DNA from: Acidocella aquatica
GTDB taxonomy: Bacteria; Pseudomonadota; Alphaproteobacteria; Acetobacterales; Acetobacteraceae
NCBI RefSeq assembly: GCF_030160635.1
Contig: NZ_BSOS01000022.1
Coordinates: 1-36,933, forward strand
Direction: 5' to 3'
Length of the DNA: 36,933 nucleotides
The notes below the pieces were generated by a model that did not search any database, had not been told where the DNA came from, and was given only the letters and a program-made list of their open reading frames with translations. Positions 8,391 through 16,117 of this stretch are shown piece by piece; position 1 is the first letter of the stretch, and each line of letters opens with the position of its first letter. The position numbers and the translations under genes were made by a program.

Positions 8391-8842
8391 TGTCGCCAGT
8401 TGCGGCCTGCTGTTTGAGCAGGCGCAGACCGATCCGGTCGACCGCGGCGTCGATCTGGCATCCCTTCAACGTGTGCCGCGGACGTCGCCAACGGAACTTT
8501 TTTTCGCATAGCCTTGGAGAGGTGCGAACGACTGATGCGAAGACCTTCGCGTGCCTCGATTTCGGCGCGCAGGGGCGGAATGGTCCAGTTGGGCCGGTCG
8601 GCGACCGGCTCGGTCGACAGCGGCATGGCCACGCGCAGGGCTGCCTCACTCTTCACCGGCGCGGGGCCGGGGGCGATGGTCGCCTTTAGCGCCGCAACGC
8701 CGCCGCGCATGAAATCGCTCTGCCAAAGCCGAACCTTGTCTTCCCGCGCACGGTCTGCCTCGCCGCGATCGCGCGAACCGGCCAGGGCCGCTGACTCAAT
8801 TTGCTGTTCCTTGGTTGCCGAGAGAGGAGATTTGCCCTTCAT
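8391..8842 (-). pseudogene. IS630-family transposase N-terminal relic
   Basis: The leftward sequence starts MKGKSPLSATKEQQIE and continues RSRDRGEADRAR-type text into VRLWQSDFMRGGVAALKA, RPNWTIPPLRAEIEAREGLR and ISRSHLSKAMRKK, all typical of the helix-turn-helix half of IS630/Tc1-mariner transposases. After a run of seven A on this strand (8498-8504) the frame changes to FRWRRPRHTLKGCQ and VDRIGLRLLKQQAATGD, where the match ends just before the DDE domain. Part of the first helix-turn-helix also seems deleted. It joins directly to the helical-repeat relic, marking an old insertion or deletion end point. Confidence 0.65.
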
Positions 8843-9039
8843 GCTTGCCGTCCGCGAATCGAGACGACCAAGGAATCAGCACACAGTCCGTTGGTCAACC
8901 CATCGATTCTGCTTAGATGTGTCTGGATTAGATTTTTGCTTGGCGCGATTCTTTGCCGAGTCACTGAGTCGGCCAGGGCGATCATGGTTTTGGATCGATC
9001 GCGCTTTACTCTTGACTCTTCTACGGGAAAACAGTAGTT

Positions 9040-9328
9040 ATGCGTGATGATGAATTCTCTTGGTTTGATCCGAAAGCCTCGGCAAACAAGATCAAGCATT
9101 AAGGTCAGTTTCGAGCAAACCCGTGCTGTTTTTCGAGACCCGTTTGCCGATGATGCTCTTGCTGATCGCGAAGACTACGGCGAGGAGCGATGGAATATAA
9201 CCGGCCTCGATGCCACGGGAAACGTGCTGGTCGTAACCTACACGATGCGCGGCCCGCTAATTCACATAATATCAGCCAGAAAGGCGGAATCAGATGAAAG
9301 ATCAGAGTATTTTGAAGGCCGCCACTGA
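9040..9328 (+). pseudogene. brnT: BrnT-type RNase toxin gene broken by one extra base
   Basis: From ATG 9040 the frame reads MRDDEFSWFDPKASANKIKH and stops at TAA 9100-9102. Removing one T at 9100 continues in the next frame as KVSFEQTRAVFRDPFADDAL, then REDYGEERWNITGLDATGNV and LVVTYTMRGPLIHIISARKA. This is the BrnT fold: N-terminal FxWDxxKxxxNxxKH, the VSFEEA helix, DP loop, GLDxxGxxLxVVxT strand and IRIISARxA end. BrnT toxins cleave mRNA. The shift near the first conserved block should abolish activity. Its 3' end overlaps the antitoxin start by 35 bases, as expected for the pair. Confidence 0.7.
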
Positions 9329-9605
9329 GCTTCCGGCGTCTGAGAGGGATTCTCGGCCGATGACGGCAGATGAGCGGAAAATGGCCCGGCGTAGGCCGCG
9401 TGTGACGGTCATCCGCCGGGCTCTGCGGATGACGCAAGAGCAGTTCTCGGCCGAGTTTGGCATCCCCCTGGGAACGCTTCGAGACTGGGAACAAGAACGG
9501 GCTGAGCCTGACGCTCCAGCCAGGGCTTATCTGCGGGCGATCGCTGGTAACGCTGAGGCCGTCGCCAAGGCTCTGAAAACTCATCCGGCCCCGGCGGCCG
9601 AGTAG
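9294..9605 (+). CDS. Helix-turn-helix antitoxin of a BrnT-type module
   Basis: A 103-residue protein with a C-terminal Xre-like helix-turn-helix: VIRRALRMTQEQFSAEFGIP followed by LGTLRDWEQERAEPDAPARA. The first 35 residues (ASERDSRPMTADERKMARRR in part) are polar and would be the toxin-binding or linker region. It overlaps the end of the BrnT gene, the usual toxin-first order of this family, and would both bind the toxin and repress the operon promoter. Here it seems intact while the toxin is frameshifted, leaving an orphan antitoxin. A hairpin follows 22 bases after the stop. Confidence 0.75.
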   Translation: MKDQSILKAATELPASERDSRPMTADERKMARRRPRVTVIRRALRMTQEQFSAEFGIPLGTLRDWEQERAEPDAPARAYLRAIAGNAEAVAKALKTHPAPAAE

Positions 9606-9626
9606 TTCTTCAGAAGATCACGGCAG

Positions 9627-9649
9627 GCAAGCCCCTTTTAAGGGCTTGC
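9627..9649. terminator. Hairpin between convergent genes
   Basis: GCAAGCCC (9627-9634) and GGGCTTGC (9642-9649) form a perfect 8-bp GC-rich stem with loop CTTTTAA, lying between the end of the antitoxin gene and the end of the leftward gene at 9754. No U-tract follows, so a bidirectional terminator is plausible but not certain. Confidence 0.45.
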
Positions 9650-9753
9650 TGTCTGCGCAAAACGCTCATTATTGTCCGCACACTCGAAGAACTTGCCACA
9701 TCAGCCAAACCCACCTGAAGATTACGGCGCCCCGGCTATTCGCCGGCCGCGCT

Positions 9754-10380
9754 CTATTCCGCCCGCGATCCGGGCTCCACCGAACCCCTGACGGGTTTCA
9801 GTCCATCCGGGTAGCTTGGCCATTGGGCGGCGGTGCGATCGCGTACCGGTGTTTGCGTGGCATCGGGCGCACGGCGGATATACTCGAGCGCTCTGGCAAA
9901 GGCTTCCGGGTCATACTGTTCAAGGTTTTCGAGGAAGCGTATTGCAGCGTTAACCGAGAAAGGTTCCGCTGTCTGGCCCTCAAAACGGCTATCGAGCGCG
10001 GTCCAGATCGTGGCATCATAGCCAGCATTCACTGTCCAGTCGGCGATCGTCTCAGTCGCGCGCGGATGAAGCTTGGTGGCAATTTGGCTACGCTCCTGAT
10101 TGGCGATAACCGCGAAACCAACATTAGCGGTACTGGTCATGCCCTCGCGTAGACGCAGATTTTCCATCGCCTCAGGCAGATTGGTGAAAGCGCTTGTTGC
10201 CGCATAGGTTTGACAGAGCGTGCCGAATGCCTCGTCTATAATCAACGTAAGGCGGAGGTTTTTTGAAACGCGGCAGAACTCAATCGGCAGGCTAGGCCCC
10301 GTGAGTTCGAACGGCGCTTTCAGTTTAAGCTCTCTTGGGTCCCAGAGCAGCGAGCCCCAGCCGAGAATGGCGATTTTCAT
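9754..10380 (-). CDS. Gamma-glutamylcyclotransferase-like fold protein
   Basis: A 208-residue protein starting MKIAILGWGSLLWDPRELKL. The GWGSLLWDP motif matches the YGSLxxG-type first strand and loop of the gamma-glutamylcyclotransferase (BtrG/ChaC-like) fold. The rest (FELTGPSLPIEFCRVSK; LTLIIDEAFGTLCQTY; AGYDATIWTALDSRF) fits proteins usually annotated as hypothetical GGCT-like. The catalytic glutamate of true cyclotransferases is not evident to me, so the reaction is unknown. It is the last gene of a leftward group with the metallopeptidase and DUF2786 genes, 90 bases after the former. Confidence 0.6.
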   Translation of the reverse strand: MKIAILGWGSLLWDPRELKLKAPFELTGPSLPIEFCRVSKNLRLTLIIDEAFGTLCQTYAATSAFTNLPEAMENLRLREGMTSTANVGFAVIANQERSQIATKLHPRATETIADWTVNAGYDATIWTALDSRFEGQTAEPFSVNAAIRFLENLEQYDPEAFARALEYIRRAPDATQTPVRDRTAAQWPSYPDGLKPVRGSVEPGSRAE

Positions 10381-10470
10381 GGGCTAAAGATGAGTTGCAT
10401 GGGGATAGACATCAAGGTCCCTGGACCGGCGGCCTCGCACCGGATCGTAATGGAGCCTTTGTTCCCTCTG

Positions 10471-10911
10471 TTATTCATCCGCGAATGCTGGCTGGGCGTT
10501 GTCCGCGATTTTGATGTCATCGTCCCCGGCTGAGCGCGTAAGATCAGCTGGATCGAGCCGCAAATAGCGCGCGAGAAGCCGCAGATATACCCCCATGAAC
10601 GCGGCGCCATGACCATCGGATTGCCCATCGACGGTTGTCGTCATGGCGTGGGCGATTTCGTGAAGCAGGCACCAGGAGGGCAGGCGGTCTGGCAATCGAA
10701 TACATAGTCGGGTTGCTGTCGCCACGGTCGCCTTGGCTTGCTTGGGCAATGGTTCAACCTTTGGTGGATATAACAGCCCCATCTCGGCCCAGATCGCATC
10801 CACCATTCCCCGTGCTGCCGGAAAGGAGATAATACTCGGGTCTTGTGCGGCGATGACGCGGTTTTCCCAAGCGTAGACTCGGCTACGCTGCGAATCCCGC
10901 TTAGCCTTCAC
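10471..10911 (-). CDS. Putative zinc metallopeptidase (HExxH)
   Basis: A 146-residue protein with WCLLHEIAHAMTTTVDGQSD followed by GHGAAFMGVYLRLLARYL. HEIAH is a zincin motif, and GHGxxF beyond it supplies the probable third zinc ligand, a pattern seen in small SprT-like or ImmA-like peptidases. The N-terminal part (RVYAWENRVIAAQDPS; ARGMVDAIWAEMGL) is helical. No signal peptide, so cytoplasmic. It starts inside the stop of the DUF2786 gene (ATGA, 10908-10911), so the two are translationally coupled and probably act together. Substrate unknown. Confidence 0.7.
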   Translation of the reverse strand: MKAKRDSQRSRVYAWENRVIAAQDPSIISFPAARGMVDAIWAEMGLLYPPKVEPLPKQAKATVATATRLCIRLPDRLPSWCLLHEIAHAMTTTVDGQSDGHGAAFMGVYLRLLARYLRLDPADLTRSAGDDDIKIADNAQPAFADE

Positions 10912-11666
10912 TGCAGCGGCCTCCTGCTTTCACTCTCTATAGGCCGCGATAAATTCACACTGTCGCCCGCCGCCCAGCCTGCACGATATGCATTGCGGTC
11001 GACCTGGGCGCCGACCGCGCTCATACTGACAAGGCGTGTCTTTGTCTCCCGGAACGCCTCGTCTACCACCTGGTGTTTGACCAGGATCAGCGCCGTGCCA
11101 GCCGCGCGCTGGGCTCTGACAGTAGCTTCGCGCTCTGTATGCATGGTGGTGAGCCGCACGGCTACCCGGGCTGCAAGCCCGTGCTGGAAGCTGGCCGTGG
11201 CCTGCCGAAGTCGCACAGCCCGTAGACGAGGATGCGTCAGTTTGAACGCCCCAGTCTCGGTACCAATGGCGCGCTCAATCACGGTAAATAGATATGTCGC
11301 CAGCTCGGCGTCCGTCTCGAAGCCGAAGAAGATGTACCGCTTGGGCTTTGCGCCTTGGTCCGCTCCCACCTCATCCACGACAACCGAATGGGCTAGCCAG
11401 ACCTTGCAGTCGCAGAACCGCGCGATCGCCGGCACACATCCGTCGATTGGCCGCCGCCGTGTGCCGCCGATTGGTACCTCGCGCTGGACGCATTTTGAGG
11501 TGCGGACCTCGATCTCGTCCATGCTAAGCGCGTAGCGCTCCAACAATCGCCCGACCATATCTGCGGCCGACATGGCCTCAGCCTCGGTACAGCCGTTCTG
11601 TACGGTTTTCTCCGTCAGCGCCTTGATCTTGGCTTTCACCCGTTCGAGTTCGCGAGATTGACTCAC
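10908..11666 (-). CDS. DUF2786 domain protein
   Basis: A 252-residue protein. Residues 8-50 (RVKAKIKALTEKTVQNGCTE, then AEAMSAADMVGRLLERYALS) form the DUF2786 helical domain, whose conserved GCTExEAxxAAxM pattern is intact. The rest (PIDGCVPAIARFCDCKVWLA; RYIFFGFETDAELATYLFTV; ATASFQHGLAARVAVRL) is the domain usually found behind it. A paralogue with the same order lies at 24282-25496. DUF2786 proteins are common on phages, plasmids and conjugative elements; function unknown. It heads a leftward operon with the metallopeptidase and GGCT-like genes. Confidence 0.8.
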   Translation of the reverse strand: MSQSRELERVKAKIKALTEKTVQNGCTEAEAMSAADMVGRLLERYALSMDEIEVRTSKCVQREVPIGGTRRRPIDGCVPAIARFCDCKVWLAHSVVVDEVGADQGAKPKRYIFFGFETDAELATYLFTVIERAIGTETGAFKLTHPRLRAVRLRQATASFQHGLAARVAVRLTTMHTEREATVRAQRAAGTALILVKHQVVDEAFRETKTRLVSMSAVGAQVDRNAYRAGWAAGDSVNLSRPIESESRRPLQ

Positions 11667-12032
11667 GGCTGGATCCTTTTCGACGAAAGACTGCCGGGAT
11701 TATTTGACGCCATTCTCTTGATCAACATAGATTGCATGAGGCGCATAATAACGCAGCTCGTATTTCGGCAACAGAGGAGGGATGGCCGGCCGTGGAAGAT
11801 GAGGCCTGCCGCGGCTTCGGCCCTTTTCAGGACGGAATACCCAGCTCGCCAAGTTTTTTCCATATGAAGGACGCATAAAGAAATTTCCGACTGCACGGGT
11901 ATCACAGCGCTCGGCGCGGAGGGGATGCATCCGGCGGATTTGCCGGCTTCGACCTGGCGAGATGAGACGAAGAAAACGGGGAACGAGAGAACTGTTGCGC
12001 ATTGCTCGGGATGTCGAATATTGGATTTGACC
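11667..12032. other. Divergent promoter region between the DUF2786 and SNF2 genes
   Basis: A gap of 366 bases separates the divergent starts. Several open frames cross it but none has convincing protein texture. It should hold both promoters; I cannot pick clear boxes. The frame of the helicase stays open upstream to 11925 but reads like non-coding sequence. Confidence 0.5.
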
Positions 12033-15000
12033 ATGACCTTCGCGTTTACCGACCAGGACATTGCCCGCGAATTCTCGAAAACGACCGTGGAGCGTGGCCG
12101 CTTCTATCAGGCGCAAGGGCAAGTGCGGGATTTGGCGTTCCAGGATGGCGGCGAAATTATCACGGCGCGGGTCACCGGTACGGCGCCGCGCCCGTACCGG
12201 GTCGAGATCGCCCTGTCTTCGCCAAAGAGCAATAGGTGGCCCATCACGAGGTTCGAAACGCGCTGCTCCTGTCCCGTTGGGATCGATTGCAAGCATGCCG
12301 CCGCGGTACTGTTCGAGGTCCTAACGCGGCGGCGCAGTGGTGGGAACGCAACGCACCAGCCGGGGGCGGGCAGGGTACCATCGCCCGACCCGTTGGCCGG
12401 GCCGGTTGCCAACTGGCTGGACAGCGTCACCGCTTTATCCGCGAGCAACGCATTGGCCGGCGCCGGCGAGACGTTGCTTTACATTTTTGACCAGCCATCC
12501 CGCCCCCAGGATCATCCGGTCACCATCGCGGCACAGATCGTGCGCCCGGTGAAGGCCGGCGGCTACAGCAAGCCACGGCCCGTCCAGCTCTCGACCGTGG
12601 CGGCCACGACCGCACCCTATGCCAGCGCAGAGGACCGCGTTATCGCCCGCCTCCTGACGCTTGACCCCTGGCGCTTGCCCTCCGGCGGCACTCTGCCAGC
12701 CGAGCCGGGGATGCGGGAGATCGCGCTGCAACGGCTGATCGCGACCGGGCGCTGTCACTGGCACAGCAAGGATAGCGCACCGCTGGCCATGGGCGAAACC
12801 CGCCATGGCCAAATCGCCTGGCGCCTGCTGTCCGATGGACGTCAGGCCCCGGTGATTGAAACCGGCTCGCCCGCCGAGGTCGCGATTCCGGGCGCGGCCG
12901 CCTGGTATGTCGACACCGACAGGCTGATGCTCGGCCGGCTCGAACTTGGACTGCCCGAGGCAACAGCCGCCGCCCTCCTCCGGGCGCCGCCGGTTGCGGC
13001 ATCTCAGGCGCCGGCATTGCGCGCGGCCCTGGCCAAGGCGCTGCCTGGCCTGGCCTTGCCTTTGCCCGCCGAGGATGTGGCCGAGGAGATCATTGCCGCA
13101 AAGCCGGTGCCCTGTTTGCGTCTGGCCAGCGCGCCGCTTCAGCTCAGCTATGGCGCCTGGCGGGCGAGCCCACCCATCGCCGATACCGCGGAGCTCAGCT
13201 TCGATTATGGCGGCACGGTCGTCGCGCCGAGGTCGGCGGCGTCGGAGATCCGCCATGTCGAGGGGCGGCGCGTGCTGGTGTGGCGGCGCGACGAGCGGGC
13301 AGAGCGAGGGGCGGTGCAGCGTCTGCGTAAGCTCGGGCTGGTGGAGGAGGACGCTGTTGGGCGGGATGCGCAACGTCTCACCTTGGCCATGCCCAGGGAT
13401 GAAGGCTGGCCCAGCTTCGTGCACCGGGACGTGCCAGCTCTTATCGCCGAAGGCTGGCAGGTCGAATTTGCCAGCTCCTTCCGCCATCGCGTGATCGATG
13501 CCGGCGGGGAGTGGCAGGCGAAGATCGACGAGGGGAACGGCGGCTGGTGGTTCTCCCTCGATCTCGGCATTGACGTTGAAGGAAAGCGCGTGGCGCTGCT
13601 GCCACTGTTGCTGCAGGCGCTGAGCGCTGCCGGCGGCGCGGCCGCCGATGTCGCCGCCATGGCTGCGCAGGGAGTGCTCTACGCCAGGCTTGATGACGGC
13701 ACACTGCTCGCTTTGCCTGCCGAGCGCCTGACAAAACTGCTCGCTGTCCTCGTCGAATTGTTTGATGCCGGTGCCATCAGCGCGGATGGGCGGCTCGACC
13801 TTTCGCTCGGTGCGGCGACCGCATTGGCCGAGCTCGAAGACGCGCTGAAACTGCGCTGGCTCGGCGGTGAGCGGCTGCGCCGCTTGGCGGCACGGCTGGC
13901 CGGTTTTACGGCCATGGCCAGCGTGCCCGTGCCCGAGGGGTTCGCCGCGTTGTTGCGGCCCTACCAGCAACACGGGCTCGACTGGCTGCAGTTCCTCCGC
14001 GAATACGAATTGGGCGGTATCCTCGCCGACGATATGGGTCTCGGCAAGACTGTGCAGACGCTGGCGCATATCCTGACCGAGAAACGCCAAGGCCGGCTCG
14101 ACCGTCCTTGCCTCGTGGTATGCCCGACGAGTCTCTTGCCCAATTGGCGGGCCGAGGCGGCGCGCTTTGCGCCGGAGCTCAAAGTTATCTCCCTGCATGG
14201 CACCGACCGCGCCGGGCAATTCGCGCAAGTGGCCACGGCCGATCTGGCGCTGACGACCTACGCTTTGCTACCGCGCGACGAGGCGGCATTGCAGCGCCAG
14301 CACTGGCATCTGGTCATCCTGGACGAGGCGCAGGCGATCAAGAACCCCGCCGCCCGGGCGACCCTGGTGGCCTGCCGCCTGACCGCGCGCCACCGGCTAT
14401 GCCTGACCGGCACGCCGGTCGAGAATCATCTCGGCGATATCTGGTCACAATTCGCCTTTCTCATGCCCGGCCTGCTCGGCGAGGCGAAACGCTTCACCCG
14501 CCTGTTCCGCACGCCGATCGAACGCAAGGGGGATGCGGCGCGCCAAGCCGTGCTGGCACGGCGGCTGAAACCGTTCATCCTGCGCCGCACCAAGGCTGAG
14601 GTCGCGACCGAGCTGCCGGACAAGACGCTGATGACCCTGCGCATTGAGCTGGGTGGCGAGCAGCGCGATCTTTACGAGACGGTGCGCCTCGCCATGCACG
14701 AGAAGGTCCGCGCCGCCGTGGCCGCGCGCGGACTGGCGCGCAGCCATATCGTCATCCTCGACGCGCTGCTGAAACTGCGCCAGGTCTGCTGCGACCCGCG
14801 GCTGGTGAAGCTCGGCGCGGCAAGGCGCGTTGTGGCCAGCGCCAAGCTGGCCCATCTCAAGGAGATGCTGCCCGAGCTGGTCGAGGAGGGACGGCGCATC
14901 CTGCTCTTCTCGCAATTCACCAGCATGCTGGATCTGATCGAGGCCGAGGTCACGACACTCGGCATTCCCTTTGTCGACCTGCGCGGCGACACCAAGGACC

Positions 15001-15347
15001 GGGCAACGCCGGTGGCGCGCTTCCAGCGCGGCGAGGTGCCGCTCTTCTGTCTGAGCCTCAAAGCCGGCGGCACCGGGCTTAACCTGACCGCCGCCGACAC
15101 CGTCATCCATTACGACCCCTGGTGGAATCCGGCCGTCGAGGCGCAGGCCACCGACCGCGCCCACCGTATCGGCCAGGATAAGCCGGTGTTCGTTTATAAA
15201 CTCATCGCCGAGACAACGATCGAGCAGCGGATGCTAGAATTGCAGGACCGCAAGGCGGCACTCGCGAACGGGTTGTTCGATCCGGAAGCCAAGCCCGGCA
15301 GCTTCGAGGCCGCCGATCTGGAATTTCTGTTTCAGCCGCTGGCGTAG
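12033..15347 (+). CDS. SWIM zinc-finger SNF2-family helicase/ATPase
   Basis: A 1104-residue protein from ATG 12033 (MTFAFTDQDIAREFSKTT). Residues about 77-92 hold the SWIM finger CSCPVGIDCKHAAAV (CxCx5CxH). A long alanine- and leucine-rich middle region follows. The SNF2 ATPase core begins near residue 640 with LRPYQQHGLDWLQFL, then Walker A ILADDMGLGKTVQTL near 665, DEAQ box VILDEAQAIKN near 762 and LCLTGTPVENHLGDIW. The helicase C domain has ILLFSQFTSMLDLIE, GGTGLNLTAADTVIHYDPWW and ATDRAHRIGQDKPV. All motor motifs look intact. Such proteins translocate on double-stranded DNA and remodel protein-DNA complexes; bacterial members occur in defence and plasmid islands. A more upstream start (11925) is possible but less likely. 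It is a single-gene unit. Confidence 0.92.
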   Translation: MTFAFTDQDIAREFSKTTVERGRFYQAQGQVRDLAFQDGGEIITARVTGTAPRPYRVEIALSSPKSNRWPITRFETRCSCPVGIDCKHAAAVLFEVLTRRRSGGNATHQPGAGRVPSPDPLAGPVANWLDSVTALSASNALAGAGETLLYIFDQPSRPQDHPVTIAAQIVRPVKAGGYSKPRPVQLSTVAATTAPYASAEDRVIARLLTLDPWRLPSGGTLPAEPGMREIALQRLIATGRCHWHSKDSAPLAMGETRHGQIAWRLLSDGRQAPVIETGSPAEVAIPGAAAWYVDTDRLMLGRLELGLPEATAAALLRAPPVAASQAPALRAALAKALPGLALPLPAEDVAEEIIAAKPVPCLRLASAPLQLSYGAWRASPPIADTAELSFDYGGTVVAPRSAASEIRHVEGRRVLVWRRDERAERGAVQRLRKLGLVEEDAVGRDAQRLTLAMPRDEGWPSFVHRDVPALIAEGWQVEFASSFRHRVIDAGGEWQAKIDEGNGGWWFSLDLGIDVEGKRVALLPLLLQALSAAGGAAADVAAMAAQGVLYARLDDGTLLALPAERLTKLLAVLVELFDAGAISADGRLDLSLGAATALAELEDALKLRWLGGERLRRLAARLAGFTAMASVPVPEGFAALLRPYQQHGLDWLQFLREYELGGILADDMGLGKTVQTLAHILTEKRQGRLDRPCLVVCPTSLLPNWRAEAARFAPELKVISLHGTDRAGQFAQVATADLALTTYALLPRDEAALQRQHWHLVILDEAQAIKNPAARATLVACRLTARHRLCLTGTPVENHLGDIWSQFAFLMPGLLGEAKRFTRLFRTPIERKGDAARQAVLARRLKPFILRRTKAEVATELPDKTLMTLRIELGGEQRDLYETVRLAMHEKVRAAVAARGLARSHIVILDALLKLRQVCCDPRLVKLGAARRVVASAKLAHLKEMLPELVEEGRRILLFSQFTSMLDLIEAEVTTLGIPFVDLRGDTKDRATPVARFQRGEVPLFCLSLKAGGTGLNLTAADTVIHYDPWWNPAVEAQATDRAHRIGQDKPVFVYKLIAETTIEQRMLELQDRKAALANGLFDPEAKPGSFEAADLEFLFQPLA

Positions 15348-15358
15348 TCACGGCTGAT

Positions 15359-15720
15359 CTATGTGTCGTGCGTCTCGCGCAGCCGGTCGAGAATGGCTGC
15401 GCCTCCGCCAGCTTCCTTGCGATAGGCACCAGGGAACCCCGGCGTGTCGATCAGGCGCGTGCCCGGCACGACCTCCAGGCTGCCGGCGCCGCCGACCACG
15501 AGATAACGCGGTACTTTCGCCTTGCGGACGGCGGCGATGAGTTTTTCGGGGTCGCTCGCGCTGAAATGGACCGAGCTGATCACCGCGTTATGCCCGGCGA
15601 TGAGCGCTGCAAGCCCATCCGCGTCGTTGACGTTGCCCGCTTTCGCAGTGACGCCGGTAAGGGCTGGTACTTTGCTGATGTCGCGGACGATCGCGATGAC
15701 CGCTCGCTTGCGGGCAAAAC
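15359..15720 (-). pseudogene. NAD(P)H-binding SDR-like fragment, both ends missing
   Basis: The leftward frame reads AVIAIVRDISKVPALTGVTA, KAGNVNDADGLAALIAGHNA, VISSVHF, then KVPRYLVVGGAGSLEVVPGT and FPGAYRKEA. This is the middle of an atypical SDR protein (YwnB/NmrA-like NAD(P)H-binding). The dinucleotide-binding GxxGxxG start and the C-terminal third are both absent, and text stops against the helicase end. A relic with no expected function. Confidence 0.65.
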
Positions 15721-15753
15721 CGTTATAGCCCTTGCTCTCGTTCCGATATATCT

Positions 15754-15777
15754 TATAAAAGCATCATAAATAGCTTT
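15754..15777 (+). promoter_or_regulatory. Probable promoter and operator of the first hipBA operon
   Basis: TTGCTC (15732-15737) and TATAAA (15754-15759), 16 bp apart, can serve as -35 and -10 boxes. Overlapping the -10, AAAGC (15758-15762) and GCTTT (15773-15777) form a dyad with centres 15 bp apart, just before the start codon. HipB-type antitoxins bind such dyads, so this is a likely autoregulatory operator. Confidence 0.4.
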
Positions 15778-15778
15778 A

Positions 15779-16117
15779 ATGATGGTTTTATTTGACATGA
15801 CGAAGCGTCGGCAATTCCTATCCGGGCCGGAAGAAGAGGAGCTGAGTCTCCTGGGGGGGCGAATCCGCATGGCCCGAATCCGGCGGAGCCTCACCCAGGC
15901 GGAGATTGCTGAGAGAACAGGCTTTAGCCGCTCCACCGTTGTCGATCTTGAATCCGGCAAGCCAGGCGTTTCGATCGGCGCGATGGTCAGCGTGCTCGCG
16001 GCCCTTGGGCTTCAGGGTAAGCTTGCGGAAGCGCTGCGGAAGGACGAGCTCGGAGAGGAGCTGGAGATGAGCGCCCAGAAACGGGCCGGAGGAGCACGCA
16101 ATGTGGCAGATTTCTAA
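15779..16117 (+). CDS. hipB: HipB-like Xre antitoxin
   Basis: A 112-residue DNA-binding protein. The helix-turn-helix runs IRMARIRRSLTQAEIAERTG, FSRSTVVDLESGKPG, then IGAMVSVLAALGL, the standard Xre/HipB pattern. It overlaps the downstream kinase gene by 17 bases, so the pair is translationally coupled. Its role would be to bind HipA, block its kinase activity and repress the operon with it. Two starts are possible, ATG 15779 and ATG 15797 (MTKRRQFLSG); the second is closer in form to relatives. Confidence 0.85.
   Translation: MMVLFDMTKRRQFLSGPEEEELSLLGGRIRMARIRRSLTQAEIAERTGFSRSTVVDLESGKPGVSIGAMVSVLAALGLQGKLAEALRKDELGEELEMSAQKRAGGARNVADF

Noticed and set aside
12435-14228. A 597-codon open frame antisense to the SNF2 helicase
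   Set aside because: Its proline, glutamine and arginine-rich text is a mirror of GC-rich codons in the helicase gene, which has complete family motifs.
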